From CAZQKW01 sp964594075 (GTDB lineage: Bacteria > Desulfobacterota > WTBG01 > CAIYCZ01), in contig CAZQKW010000022.1 of assembly GCA_964594075.1 (NCBI GenBank), positions 1 to 58,564 on the forward strand: a stretch of 58,564 nt of DNA, given 5' to 3'. Of the stretch, positions 9,678 through 19,390 are shown piece by piece; positions within the stretch are counted from its first letter, which is position 1; each line of letters opens with the position of its first letter. The position numbers were made by a program, and so were the translations under genes. Under the pieces are notes generated by a model that made no database searches, was not told the origin of the DNA, and saw only the letters and a program-made list of their open reading frames with translations.

Positions 9678-10818
9678 TATGTTTTTTTTTAGCACTTTGA
9701 TTAAAATAGGAGTTTATTGTTCGCACAATCCAGCACAACTGCTTTAAGGTAAGATCAGTAAAAAGAGGGATGCTGAGCATTTCTTCTGCCATCTGCTCAG
9801 TCACGGGCAGCCGTCTTGATTTTTTGTGTCCAAAAAATGGCTGAAGATGGCACGGATAATATCGCAGGCCGGCGTGGATTCCGTGATCAATCAGAAATTT
9901 AATAAGATTGTCCCGATCTTGTGCAGGAACACGGATGATATACATAAAAGGCACAATCTGTTTATAATTGCGTTTAAAGAGGGTAATGTGTTTATTTCTT
10001 GATAGCAGGTTATCATAGCGTGTTGCTAACATCTGCCGCCGGCGTGCAAACTTGTGAAACTTTTTAAGTTGCGCGAGCCCGATTGCTGCATTGATATTAC
10101 TCATATGATACCGAAACCCCAGCTGCTCAACACGACGATCCTCCATTTTCTTTTTTGAAAAACTATACCACGTGCTTTTAACAATACCCAGCATCTTTTG
10201 TGAGCGCAATTTTTCAGCAAGATCGCGATCCTTAAGTAACAGTGCCCCTCCTTCACCGCAGGTAAAATTTTTGATGGGGTCAAAACTCAGGCATGTTATA
10301 TCTTCACCTGACGAGACACCGACAACACGACCATTTGTCTTAGAACCAAACGAATGACTGGCATCACGAATAATTTTTATATCATTGCTGCCAATAATGC
10401 GCCGTATCGCCGCGATATCACAGGGCAGTCCGGAAAAATCAGTGGGCATAATTGCTTTAGTTCTTGATGTAATTAATTCAGGTATTCGTTCAGGGTCTAT
10501 ATTTAAGGTATCAGGGTTTATGTCGCAAAAAACAGGGCGCGCACCAGTCAAAATAACCGCCATAGGGTCGCTGACGAAAGTCATTGAAGGCACTATCACT
10601 TCGTCCCCACGGCCTACGCCAAGAGTATGCAGGGCAAGATGTAAGGCAGATGTACCAGTATTTACTGCAACGACATAGGGCGCGTCAGTAAATGCGGCAA
10701 CAGCTTTTTCAAACTGTTCAGTTACCCCTCCTTCACCAAGCCAGCCACTTGTGAACACTTCTTCAAGTAATGCAAGCTCAGCTTTTCCAACCGATGGCTT
10801 ACTCATGGGAATGTGCAT
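9670..10818 (-). CDS. DegT/DnrJ/EryC1 family aminotransferase (second copy)
   Basis: A 382-residue PLP enzyme distinct from the one near 3 kb. The ATG at 10818 has AAGGAAG upstream and is chosen over GTG at 10824. It shows MSKPSVGKAEL, NTGTSALHLALHTLG, DFSGLPCD, IRDASHSFGS with the PLP-binding aspartate, and CLSFDPIKNFTCGEGGALL with the Schiff-base lysine. Family members transaminate 3-keto or 4-keto nucleotide sugars; HSFGSK in place of the common AHALG leaves the regiochemistry open. It follows the CapK-like gene and is coupled to the methyltransferase. Confidence 0.85.
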   Translation of the reverse strand: MHIPMSKPSVGKAELALLEEVFTSGWLGEGGVTEQFEKAVAAFTDAPYVVAVNTGTSALHLALHTLGVGRGDEVIVPSMTFVSDPMAVILTGARPVFCDINPDTLNIDPERIPELITSRTKAIMPTDFSGLPCDIAAIRRIIGSNDIKIIRDASHSFGSKTNGRVVGVSSGEDITCLSFDPIKNFTCGEGGALLLKDRDLAEKLRSQKMLGIVKSTWYSFSKKKMEDRRVEQLGFRYHMSNINAAIGLAQLKKFHKFARRRQMLATRYDNLLSRNKHITLFKRNYKQIVPFMYIIRVPAQDRDNLIKFLIDHGIHAGLRYYPCHLQPFFGHKKSRRLPVTEQMAEEMLSIPLFTDLTLKQLCWIVRTINSYFNQSAKKKHND

Positions 10819-10846
10819 AATCACTTCCTTATACGCAGGTCAGGTG

Positions 10847-12262
10847 TCAATTGTTGCTTGCTGATAAGTTTCGCTTCACAAAACAGCATTTGCCATTTTT
10901 TTCCAACTCAATATGCTCGGCTTTAACGATGATTATTTTTTCATCCTTGCCTAATAACACATTAAGCCGGTGTTTAATTCTTTCTTCCGCTGTGTCTGTA
11001 AAAAGTGTTTTATTGGGAACTATTGAAACAGTAATTGTGCCCTCAATACTTTGGACGATTTGAAAAAGGCGTACGGCAGATTCATCCTGGAGCACGGCAG
11101 CTATTTTAGCCGGTGCAATTGTTTCGCCATTTTTCAAAGTAAACAGATCACGGGCTCGCCCATCAATATCTCCCATTAATGGCAAACCCCTTCCACATCG
11201 ACACCTGCCTGCGTAGTAATGACCTAAATCACCCACTTGATATCGTATGAGCGGCAGTACATAATTATCGAGATCAGTTATGGTAATAAAACCGGTCTCT
11301 TCAGGAGAAACTGGCTGATTATGCGAATTGAGAAACTCTATATGATATGAATCTATTGCCATATGCATGCCCTTGTGTTCATGGCAGGCAAAAGCTACGC
11401 CCTCAATTTCGTGTGGTGAATAACGGTTAAAAAGTTCGGCGTTAAAAAACTTTTCCATCGCGTTGCGCAGAGCCAGACTATACGTGCCTAAAACGTATAT
11501 GATCGGAATCGAGAGTTTTTCCATGTTATTACGATCAATATAGTCTTTAAGCACCAGCAGATTAAAATCCATGGTTTCAAATAGATACGGCTTATAGACT
11601 TTCAGTTCATCATACCACTGTCGGGGAAATATATCATTCCCTGAAAAGGTTTCAAAATATGGCGTTAAAACTCGTCTTCTATGGGCTAACCCAAGAGCTG
11701 TTTCCCGAAAATTCATGAACGGCTCTCTATCATCATGTCTTCCCGAATATTTGCCTTTGAATTGTGAGTGTCCTGAATAATGAAGCGTTGCCGATTTCAT
11801 ACCCAGACGCCATCCTGAAGCATATATCTGGCGTAAATGGTTGGCATATTTCTTTTGGAACCCGGAGAAGCTGAATGGTACTTTGAATCGCTCTCCTGTT
11901 GTGCCAGAGGTAAATGCATATTCATACCCTTTTTTTTTGCTAAGAAGAAATTCATCATTGTCCTGGGCAACCTTCAATTCTTTTTTGGTGATTACCGGCA
12001 TACCTTGCATATCATTTATTGAAGTAAATTTGTGCGGATTAACTCCGCAACTTTTCCATAATTGGCGGTAGAAAGGTATGTGTTCATAGGCATAGAGAAG
12101 CAGCCTCTTCAATTTTTCCCAGCGGATTTCTGCGAGTTGATCATATGGTAGCCATTGGTTCGATTGCAGCTCTTTAAAGTGAGACCATGCGTTTAACGGC
12201 GAAATCGTGGCAAGCAATTGATAGCCCGTTTCCACAAAAAAACTATAACAGGTTATTTTCAT
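10847..12262 (-). CDS. CapK/PaaK-like adenylate-forming enzyme
   Basis: About 471 residues of the phenylacetate-CoA-ligase-like (ANL) family. Visible features are LLLYAYEHIPFYRQLW near the N-terminus, the phosphate-binding AFTSGTTGERFKVP, the adenylate-site region SPHEIEGVAFACHEHKG, and LIRYQVGDLGHY followed by CRCGRGLPLMGDIDGRARD. The ATG at 12262 is preferred over a TTG two codons upstream. Such proteins are common in capsule and O-antigen clusters, where they are called CapK; their reaction there is often unknown but should begin with ATP-dependent activation of a carboxylate. It is the first gene of the left glycan cluster. Confidence 0.75.
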   Translation of the reverse strand: MKITCYSFFVETGYQLLATISPLNAWSHFKELQSNQWLPYDQLAEIRWEKLKRLLLYAYEHIPFYRQLWKSCGVNPHKFTSINDMQGMPVITKKELKVAQDNDEFLLSKKKGYEYAFTSGTTGERFKVPFSFSGFQKKYANHLRQIYASGWRLGMKSATLHYSGHSQFKGKYSGRHDDREPFMNFRETALGLAHRRRVLTPYFETFSGNDIFPRQWYDELKVYKPYLFETMDFNLLVLKDYIDRNNMEKLSIPIIYVLGTYSLALRNAMEKFFNAELFNRYSPHEIEGVAFACHEHKGMHMAIDSYHIEFLNSHNQPVSPEETGFITITDLDNYVLPLIRYQVGDLGHYYAGRCRCGRGLPLMGDIDGRARDLFTLKNGETIAPAKIAAVLQDESAVRLFQIVQSIEGTITVSIVPNKTLFTDTAEERIKHRLNVLLGKDEKIIIVKAEHIELEKNGKCCFVKRNLSASNN

Positions 12263-12356
12263 TTGCAAAATAGTCCTATGATATAAATATCATTGTCTAT
12301 TAAATACTGATGGCCATGAAAAAATGCAAAATAATTTTACCCTTTCGGGAGACGAG

Positions 12357-15300
12357 CTATATTTGACGAAACAGCCGGCGTGCCCTGATGCGTGCTGAAT
12401 CCACCATACTATATATCACCGGCAGCACCAATAGCGTCAAAAACGTTCCACTGATCATGCCGCCAAACAGGGTTATCCCCAGCGGTGCAAACAGTTCCGA
12501 GCCTTCGCCGCGGCTAATAATCATCGGTATCAAGCCGCACACGGTGGTAAGGGACGTCATAAGGATCGGGCGCAACCTGGTGGCGGCACCTTCGATGATA
12601 GCATCGGTTTTTTCCTTGCCGTCAGCACGGAGCTGATTAATATAATCAATCATCACGATGCCATTATTTACCACCACCCCCATGAGAATCATCATGCCAA
12701 TAAACGACATAACATTAACCGTCGTCCCGGTAATCAACAGCATAATTACCACCCCGATTACGGCCATAGGAACCGTAAACATTATGGCAAACGGATGGAA
12801 CAGGGATTCAAACTGCGATGCCATAACCATATAAACCAGAATGGTCACCAGAATCAAGGTCCAGAACATGGTTACCTGAAACTCCTGCATGGTCTCAAGT
12901 GACCCGCCCAGTCGCACAAAATATCCTTCGGGAAGTTTGAGCGCATCGAGCACCTGCCTGATATCAGCCCTGACACTTGCCATGTCGCGCCCATAGGTAT
13001 CGGCGCTGATTACCGCCACCCGCTGCTGGTCCTCGCGCTGAATTTTTATCGGCCCTTTTCCTTCGTGAATGCTTGCAATATCCGCGACATTTACCATGAA
13101 GCCTTTGGGAGATGCAATCAGCACATCGGAGAGATGGGCCCATGATTGCCGGTCTTTTTCGGCAAACCGCACGCGCACATCATATTCATCCCCTTCCTCG
13201 CGGTATTTGGTGACTTCTTTGCCGAGAAATGCTGTTTCAATCGTATCGGCAACATCTTCCACCGTAATTCCCTGCATGGAAGCCTTTGTGCGATCCACAG
13301 TGATCTGCAGTTCCGGTTTGCCCATCTTTAACGCATTCTCAACATCCGTTACCCCCGGGATACGTCGCAGCTGTTCTGCTATTTCATCGCTTTTCTGTTT
13401 TAACACCGTTAAATCCCGGCCAAACAATTTAATCTCGATCGGGCGTTCGCCGCCCATGGTCATGTAGTCGGTGGTCTGCAGAAAAAAGAACGTGCCGTTT
13501 ACCAGTTTAGGAATTTTAGATCGCACCACATCCATGAATTGCACGCCGCTTCGTTGCCGCTCGTTTTTCGGCGCAATCTCATAGAAAATCTCTGCTTCAT
13601 TCACCCCCGAAGGGCCTACACCCATGATGAGATCAAACTGGGAAACTTCCGAGAGGCCCACCAGAGAAAGCACTGAACGGGCTTCCGGCTCTGACATTAT
13701 CGCTTGTTCAATTTTATTGACAAATGCCGTGGTCTCCTCAAGGGGTGTGCCTTGTTCCATGCGAAGAACTGCAGTGGTGTAGGTTTCATCAAGTTTTGGC
13801 AAAAATTCGCCGCCGGCAAAGGTTAAAAGATACAGGCTGAAAATAAATACGCCGCACGCGGACGCAAGCGTTCGCCACTTATGTTTGAGTGTATATGCCA
13901 CTGCTCGGCGGTGCAGCACGTTTAAGCGGTTGTAGAATTGTTGCTCTTTGGTCCGGGGTTGGAGTTTTAAAATACGGGAGGCAATTACCGGAACCAGTGT
14001 CAATGCAACGACCAGCGATGCCATAAGGGAGAATGTCACCGTCAGCCCCAGCGGCTTGGTGAGCTGCCCGGTCATGCCCTGGGCAAAAATGAGCGGCAGA
14101 AAAACAATAACCGTGGTCAGGGTGGAAGCAGTAATCGCCATAGTTACTTCAGTCGCTCCACGGCGGGCAGCTTCCTTACGCTCTGCGCCGCGCTCAATAT
14201 GCCGGAACGTATTTTCCAGCACGACAATTGAGTTATCCACCATCATCCCCACGCCCAATGCCAGTCCGCACAGGGTCACCAGATTCATGGTGTAGCCAAC
14301 AAAGTAAATGGCCACAAACGTCGCAACAATAGCAAACGGGATGGCAATAACCAGGGTGAGGGTTGCGCTGAGGTTAAAAAGAAACAGATAAATCACCGCC
14401 ATGGTAATAAGGGCGCCCCAGCGCACTGCAGTCCCCAGGCTGGTATAGGAATCGCGCACCAGTTTGGATGTGTCAAACACATCCCGAATCACCACATCGG
14501 GCGGCAGCCCTTTTTCAATTTTTAGAAGTTCGGCAAAGACTGCATCCGCCACCTCAACGGTATTGGTGCCGGACTCTTTAGTCACATAGAAGATGACCGC
14601 ATTTTTCTGATTCATTCTGCCATAGCTTCTGACCTCTTTGTATAAGTCTCTAACCTGCGCGACATCTTTGATATAAACCGGTCCGCCGTCTTCCGCCCGA
14701 ATAATAGTGTTGCCGATCTGTTCTACGCTGGCATATTTTCCCATGGTGCGCACAATAAATTCCTGGTTGCCGCTGATGAGATGGCCGCCCGGAATATCCA
14801 TGTTCTGGTTGCGTATAATGCGTTTGATGTCGGCAAGGGACAGGTTAAGCGCTTTTAATCTATCCCGATCAACTTCAATGAGGATTTCCCGATCAAGCCC
14901 ACCCATTACCACGACCGCTGCAACACCGGGAAGATTTTCCAGCCGTTTTTCAACCTGGTCTTCTATGAGCTTTCGCAGGTTGCGCAAGTCGCGATCGGTT
15001 TTGCTCGTGACGCCATAAAAAAGAATCGGCATGGTGTCCGTGTCATTTTTAAAGACGATGGGCCGCTCAATGTCATCAGGCAGGCTGGAGATGACAATTT
15101 CCATCATGTTGCGCACATCCTGAGCGGCAAAGTCAAGATTGGCGCCCCAGCGGAATTCCGCCTGAATAAGCGAAAACCCTTCCTGGGAGGTTGATTTTAT
15201 TTTTTGGACGCCGGCAACGCTTGCTACCGCCCCTTCCAGGGGGCGGGTAATCAAGGTTTCAATTTCTTCAGATGCCGCGCCTGGATAACGGGTCAGAACG

Positions 15301-15437
15301 GCAACGGTCGGATAATCGAGACTGGGGAAAAAATCCACGCCGATGCGGGTAAAGGAGACCACGCCGAGCACCATCACAATGAGCACCATCATGATGGTGG
15401 TTACGGGATAGTGAATGGAACGTTCAGCAAGATTCAT
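12357..15437 (-). CDS. RND-family multidrug efflux permease (AcrB-like)
   Basis: A 1026-residue inner-membrane proton-drug antiporter. The start MNLAERSIHYP at 15437 lies two bases after the adaptor stop; the longer open frame upstream is inside the adaptor gene. Halves are alike: helix 1 with SIHYPVTTIMMVLIVMVLG, a porter domain, six helices, then a second porter domain and six helices. Helix 4 has GVGMMVDNSIVVLEN, with the proton-relay aspartate followed by Asn instead of the second Asp of AcrB, which is frequent in this wider subfamily. The second half has GVVVNNGIVMIDYINQLR. It forms a pump with the adaptor next to it. No TolC-like outer-membrane gene is in the window. Confidence 0.92.
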   Translation of the reverse strand: MNLAERSIHYPVTTIMMVLIVMVLGVVSFTRIGVDFFPSLDYPTVAVLTRYPGAASEEIETLITRPLEGAVASVAGVQKIKSTSQEGFSLIQAEFRWGANLDFAAQDVRNMMEIVISSLPDDIERPIVFKNDTDTMPILFYGVTSKTDRDLRNLRKLIEDQVEKRLENLPGVAAVVVMGGLDREILIEVDRDRLKALNLSLADIKRIIRNQNMDIPGGHLISGNQEFIVRTMGKYASVEQIGNTIIRAEDGGPVYIKDVAQVRDLYKEVRSYGRMNQKNAVIFYVTKESGTNTVEVADAVFAELLKIEKGLPPDVVIRDVFDTSKLVRDSYTSLGTAVRWGALITMAVIYLFLFNLSATLTLVIAIPFAIVATFVAIYFVGYTMNLVTLCGLALGVGMMVDNSIVVLENTFRHIERGAERKEAARRGATEVTMAITASTLTTVIVFLPLIFAQGMTGQLTKPLGLTVTFSLMASLVVALTLVPVIASRILKLQPRTKEQQFYNRLNVLHRRAVAYTLKHKWRTLASACGVFIFSLYLLTFAGGEFLPKLDETYTTAVLRMEQGTPLEETTAFVNKIEQAIMSEPEARSVLSLVGLSEVSQFDLIMGVGPSGVNEAEIFYEIAPKNERQRSGVQFMDVVRSKIPKLVNGTFFFLQTTDYMTMGGERPIEIKLFGRDLTVLKQKSDEIAEQLRRIPGVTDVENALKMGKPELQITVDRTKASMQGITVEDVADTIETAFLGKEVTKYREEGDEYDVRVRFAEKDRQSWAHLSDVLIASPKGFMVNVADIASIHEGKGPIKIQREDQQRVAVISADTYGRDMASVRADIRQVLDALKLPEGYFVRLGGSLETMQEFQVTMFWTLILVTILVYMVMASQFESLFHPFAIMFTVPMAVIGVVIMLLITGTTVNVMSFIGMMILMGVVVNNGIVMIDYINQLRADGKEKTDAIIEGAATRLRPILMTSLTTVCGLIPMIISRGEGSELFAPLGITLFGGMISGTFLTLLVLPVIYSMVDSARIRARRLFRQI

Positions 15438-15439
15438 GA

Positions 15440-16585
15440 TTATGATACCGGCGGGGAGAGGATAACCGGCGCCTCGTTCGTTAACGCATAAAACCCTTCG
15501 CTTACCACCTGTTCGCCGCCTGCCAGCCCGGAGCAAATCTCGGTCGTGGTATGGTCATGAATGCCCGGTTCAACCGGCACGATTCTGGCCCGGTTGTTTT
15601 CAACGATGAAGAGCACTTTTTTCCCGTCGCGTTCAAGCACGGATTTTAACGGAACGAGGACCACATCCTTCTTTTCCTGCTCAAGGATCTTGATGCGCGC
15701 AAACATTCCAGATTCAAGCTTGAAATGAGGATTGTCGATCTCAATTTTTACTTTAAACGTTCTGCTGGAGGCGTCAATCAACGGATTGACGGTGCTGATG
15801 GTTCCGACAAACTGTTCCCCGGGCAGGGCGTCAACGTCAATACGCGCTGTTTTGCCGGGATGAATAAACGGCTTTTTTGCTTCTGCCACCGGGCACTCAA
15901 TTTTTACCCTGCTTAAATCAGTGATATGCAGCACCTTTGAGGGGGTCATGGTATAGACCATTTCTCCTTCATTCATCAACTTCGCGACCACAAAGCCTGA
16001 AAAAGGCGCATACACGACTGAATCGGCAAGGTCCTGCTCCATCTGGGCATAATGTGCGGCAGCCTGCTCCACGCGGGCGCGCGACAATTGCTGCTGCGCT
16101 TCTGCATTCAGGTATTCGGTTTTAGCGTCATCATATTTTTGGTCGTCTATGACCTTTTGGCGATGCAGCTCCTCCATTCGGTGCAAATTTTTTTTAATGT
16201 TCGCCAGATTGAGTTGCGCTATTCTCAATTCTGCCTGGGCGGTGTTGAGCGCCGCTGCCGCTTCTTTTTTGGCCATAATCAGCTTGCTTTGTTCAAGCTG
16301 CACCAGGCGCTGGCCAGCGCTGATGCGATCGCCTTCATCAACAAAAATTCGTTCAATCCGGCCGCCGATCTTGGGGCTTAAAAATGCTTCCTGCACCGGA
16401 TACACAGTGCCGGTAGTGTGAATATATGACGAAATATTTCCTCTAACAGCGGTCACAACGCTCACGGCTACCGGGGTTTCTTCCTGTGGATTGCCGGCAT
16501 TGTTTTTGTGCGAACCACAGCCGACCACAAATGCCAGAACCATAAGAGGTATAACCAGAAAAAAAATACCGGTCAGTTTTTGCAT
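15440..16585 (-). CDS. RND efflux periplasmic adaptor lipoprotein (HlyD/AcrA family)
   Basis: About 381 residues. The start at 16585 has GGTGGGA upstream and opens a lipoprotein signal (MQKLTGIFFLVIPLMVLAF, then VVGCGS, whose Cys is the likely lipidation site). The barrel-sandwich hybrid follows (GTVYPVQEAFLSPKIGG and RISAGQRLVQLEQ), then a long helical hairpin rich in Ala, Leu and Gln, the second lipoyl half (VYAPFSGFVVAKLMNEGEMV), and the beta-barrel and membrane-proximal domains (GMFARIKI). It links the permease with an outer-membrane channel. Two bases separate it from the permease gene. Confidence 0.9.
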   Translation of the reverse strand: MQKLTGIFFLVIPLMVLAFVVGCGSHKNNAGNPQEETPVAVSVVTAVRGNISSYIHTTGTVYPVQEAFLSPKIGGRIERIFVDEGDRISAGQRLVQLEQSKLIMAKKEAAAALNTAQAELRIAQLNLANIKKNLHRMEELHRQKVIDDQKYDDAKTEYLNAEAQQQLSRARVEQAAAHYAQMEQDLADSVVYAPFSGFVVAKLMNEGEMVYTMTPSKVLHITDLSRVKIECPVAEAKKPFIHPGKTARIDVDALPGEQFVGTISTVNPLIDASSRTFKVKIEIDNPHFKLESGMFARIKILEQEKKDVVLVPLKSVLERDGKKVLFIVENNRARIVPVEPGIHDHTTTEICSGLAGGEQVVSEGFYALTNEAPVILSPPVS

Positions 16586-16764
16586 ACCGTTCCCACCATA
16601 ATTAATTAGCATACATATAGTTATATTTGTCACTATAACACAATTGCCGTTATTGATAAAATGATAATTCTGGTGTAGATTGTTTTGCATACATCAGGGG
16701 CGGCTGCAGCATAAAAACCTGGCCACACCGTGCTGCCGCACGCAAGAAAAGGGTTGAACTAATA

Positions 16765-17043
16765 ATGAAAATACGCGCGCATGTTATCATTGAAGGCAGA
16801 GTTCAGGGCGTTTTTTTTCGCGCCGAAACCCGAGCAGTTGCCCAGACGTATCATCTTACCGGATGGGTAAAGAATCTCCCTGATGGCAGGGTAGAAGCGG
16901 TATTTGAAGGCGAGGAGGACGACGTGGAAAAAGCCGTGCAGTGGTGTCGCACCGGCCCGCCCCATGCGCTGGTGACCTCTGTGGCGGTGAACAGGGAGCC
17001 CTTTACCGGGGAATTCAAAACCTTTTCCATAGCCTATTATTAA
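16765..17043 (+). CDS. acyP: Acylphosphatase
   Basis: A 92-residue single-domain enzyme that hydrolyses acyl phosphates. Both catalytic signatures are present: GRVQGVFFRAETR with the phosphate-binding arginine and GWVKNLPDGRVEAVFEG with the catalytic asparagine. Length and order are typical. It is the first plus-strand gene after the divergent RND operon and stands alone, with about 100 bases to the next radical SAM gene. Confidence 0.93.
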   Translation: MKIRAHVIIEGRVQGVFFRAETRAVAQTYHLTGWVKNLPDGRVEAVFEGEEDDVEKAVQWCRTGPPHALVTSVAVNREPFTGEFKTFSIAYY

Positions 17044-17148
17044 TTCTCCATGCCGATTGCGTGGGATTTGTGAGCAATCCCCGAACAGGAGGTCATCGCG
17101 CTCCGGTAAAAAATTTTAAACCCGACGCTTTCTCCGTAGTAAAACCTC

Positions 17149-18936
17149 ATGAAAATTCTTCTTATCCAACCTCCGGTGCGGGATTTTTATCAAACCGCTA
17201 TCAGAACCCAGCCGATTGGTTTGGCCTATCTCGCCGCCTCCCTTGAGCGCCGCGCCTTTGATGTTGAGATACTTGATTGCCAGGTGACTTCCCAAAAAAA
17301 ATCAATCCCGCTACCAGAACCGTTTTCATTCATAAAAAAATTCTATCCCGGGGGCGACCTCAGCCCGTTTCGGCTGTTCGGGAATTTTTATCACTTCGGG
17401 CTTTCCTATGAGGAAATAGCGCGCCGCATCAGCAGCAGCGCTGCCGATGCTGTTGGCGTCTCTGCTCAATTTACGCCGTATTGCCCCGAAGCACTGCAGG
17501 TTGCCGCTTTGGTAAAGTCAATGCTGCCGAAGGTCCCGGTCATCATGGGCGGCGCGCATGTTGCGGCTGCCCCCCTGGATGTGCTCAGGCAGCCACGCGT
17601 GGATTATGTCGTGCTGGGCGAAGCAGAGGAGAGCCTGCCGCTTTTGCTGCAGCATATACAACGCGGCCGCATCCCGGAGCAGCTTGACGGGGTGGGGTAT
17701 AAACTAAACGGCGCACTTCGCATTAATCCCCGGCGCCGATTTATCAATGAAATTGATACGCTTCCCTTTCCGGCACGGCACCGGTTAGATTTGTCGCTCT
17801 ACACGATTGGCAAACAGCCGTATACCGTGCTGATTACCAGCCGCGGCTGCCCGCAGCGGTGCACCTACTGCTCTGTTTCGCAGGTCATGGGCGAAACGTT
17901 TCGCACGCGTTCGCCTGAAAATATCCTGGAGGAAGTAAAACAGTGCAGAGAAATCTTTGGTATTTCGGTGTTTGATATTGAGGATGACAATTTCACCCTT
18001 GATCAGAAGCGGGCAGAACACCTGTTACATCTTTTCATTGAAGAATTTGGCGAAGATGAACTGCAGCTCCGCGCCATGAACGGCGTCTCCATCTTTTCCT
18101 TGAACAAAGAGCTCATCGCCGCCATGAAACGCGCTGGTTTTCACCATCTGGATCTGTCTTTAGGCAGCATATCCCGCAGAGCAAGCATTGAGATAAACCG
18201 TCCGCATGACCCTGCACAAGCAACCAGTGTGCTCCTCCAGGCTGCTGAACACGGCCTGCCAACGATCACCTATGTTATATTGGGCATTCCGGGCCATACT
18301 CTTGACGAGATGCTGCAATCGCTGTTTTATCTCATGGGGCAGAAAACGCTGATCGGACCCAGCATCTTCTATCCCACCCCGGGCACTGCCGTTTACGAAC
18401 AGTTATACGGCAGCGGCAGGCCGCCCTTGGCCGATTATAGTATGCTTCGTTCAAGTTTATTTCCCGTCGAGACTGAAGAATTTTCACGGCGTGATCTCAT
18501 AACGCTGCTTAAATTGTCGCGGTGGATAAATTTTGTAAAAAGATGTATCCTGCCGGAAATCGGCAGGCAGACGATACTGGTGCCGGAGCTTCACGAAATA
18601 GCTGCGCGTGTCTGGATGCCAGACGAACTCAAAGAAATGCCGCGCGCTGCGACGTCGTTATCCCGGCCGGAACCGCTAACAGTGCGCGATGTTGGGAAAA
18701 TTGCAACCGCCCTGTTTCTTGCGACGCACGATCTGTTCAGCGTCAGAAGAATCCGCCAGCCGCGTGCGGCACGGTATCACTATCGCTTGGCGCCCTACCC
18801 GGCATCCCGCAGAGCCCTAAAACTTTTTTGGGACGCTGTGGATGGTGTGCCAATTTGCAGCGTCCCGCACCATGAAATCTTACTAACAAACAATAAAACA
18901 ACAGCGGCTGTAAAGAAAACACCCCCTGCTTGTTAG
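17149..18936 (+). CDS. B12-binding-domain radical SAM protein
   Basis: A 595-residue protein with an N-terminal cobalamin-binding fold (MKILLIQPPVRDFYQ, IGLAYLAASLE, VPVIMGGAHVAAAP, GEAEESLPLLL) and a radical SAM barrel with the cluster motif RGCPQRCTYCS near residue 230. EDDNFTLD follows, as in many of these proteins. The final 170 or so residues are helical and unassigned. Members catalyse radical methylations, ring rearrangements or C-C couplings, and the substrate is not predictable. It has no obvious partner; the acylphosphatase upstream is the nearest same-strand gene. Confidence 0.85.
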   Translation: MKILLIQPPVRDFYQTAIRTQPIGLAYLAASLERRAFDVEILDCQVTSQKKSIPLPEPFSFIKKFYPGGDLSPFRLFGNFYHFGLSYEEIARRISSSAADAVGVSAQFTPYCPEALQVAALVKSMLPKVPVIMGGAHVAAAPLDVLRQPRVDYVVLGEAEESLPLLLQHIQRGRIPEQLDGVGYKLNGALRINPRRRFINEIDTLPFPARHRLDLSLYTIGKQPYTVLITSRGCPQRCTYCSVSQVMGETFRTRSPENILEEVKQCREIFGISVFDIEDDNFTLDQKRAEHLLHLFIEEFGEDELQLRAMNGVSIFSLNKELIAAMKRAGFHHLDLSLGSISRRASIEINRPHDPAQATSVLLQAAEHGLPTITYVILGIPGHTLDEMLQSLFYLMGQKTLIGPSIFYPTPGTAVYEQLYGSGRPPLADYSMLRSSLFPVETEEFSRRDLITLLKLSRWINFVKRCILPEIGRQTILVPELHEIAARVWMPDELKEMPRAATSLSRPEPLTVRDVGKIATALFLATHDLFSVRRIRQPRAARYHYRLAPYPASRRALKLFWDAVDGVPICSVPHHEILLTNNKTTAAVKKTPPAC

Positions 18937-18942
18937 TTGATG

Positions 18943-18971
18943 TTAAATTTCTCTGTATTTGCATGTATAAT
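18943..18971 (+). promoter_or_regulatory. Possible sigma-70 promoter for the 19019 gene
   Basis: A perfect TATAAT occupies 18966-18971, 47 bases before the ATG at 19019. The hexamer 17 bases upstream is TTAAAT, a weak -35. It lies in an AT-rich gap after the radical SAM stop. The call rests on the -10 box alone. Confidence 0.3.
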
Positions 18972-19018
18972 CATGGTATTTATAATTCATAAACCAATCA
19001 CTGCCATATAAAACATTT

Positions 19019-19372
19019 ATGCCGCATATTATTCTTGATGGAACGGTTGATCTTGAGCGTTTCTATGCCGGCTTTCAACCTATCCAGGAGCGCACCGAAG
19101 GTGAAATTTTAAAAACGCAGGATATCTATATCAGTCAGAACCGGAAAGTGCTCCTCATAGAGGCGATAGCAATTGAAGGCGGGCCGCCGCAGCGGTTTTT
19201 TATTCAGGCATCGGTGAAAGAGGCGAGAACCACGATACGGATTTATCAAGGCACTGACCCCATAAAGACTGCCGGTGTGAAAAAACTTCTGGCGATCGTG
19301 GCGAAGCACATGCGCGATCAACATCCGGAAATTGCCTACGGGGTTACTAATCTGAAGGAGTTCCTTCGTTAA
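19019..19372 (+). CDS. Conserved hypothetical protein, possibly tautomerase/CHMI-like
   Basis: A 117-residue soluble protein that I do not recognise firmly. It begins MPHIILDGTVDLERFY, which resembles the Pro-1 start of 5-carboxymethyl-2-hydroxymuconate isomerase in the tautomerase superfamily. Length, the alternating strand-helix layout and the C-terminal EIAYGVTNLKEFLR would also fit that fold. If so, Pro2 would be the catalytic base. No dedicated aromatic-degradation gene is nearby, so the function remains open. It converges on the TPR lipoprotein gene, 18 bases apart. Confidence 0.6.
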   Translation: MPHIILDGTVDLERFYAGFQPIQERTEGEILKTQDIYISQNRKVLLIEAIAIEGGPPQRFFIQASVKEARTTIRIYQGTDPIKTAGVKKLLAIVAKHMRDQHPEIAYGVTNLKEFLR

Positions 19373-19390
19373 CGATCGGCACAGGCTTCA

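Noticed and set aside
12388..12636. Plus-strand open frames within the RND permease region
   Set aside because: They are antisense shadows of a strongly conserved membrane protein and have no independent support.
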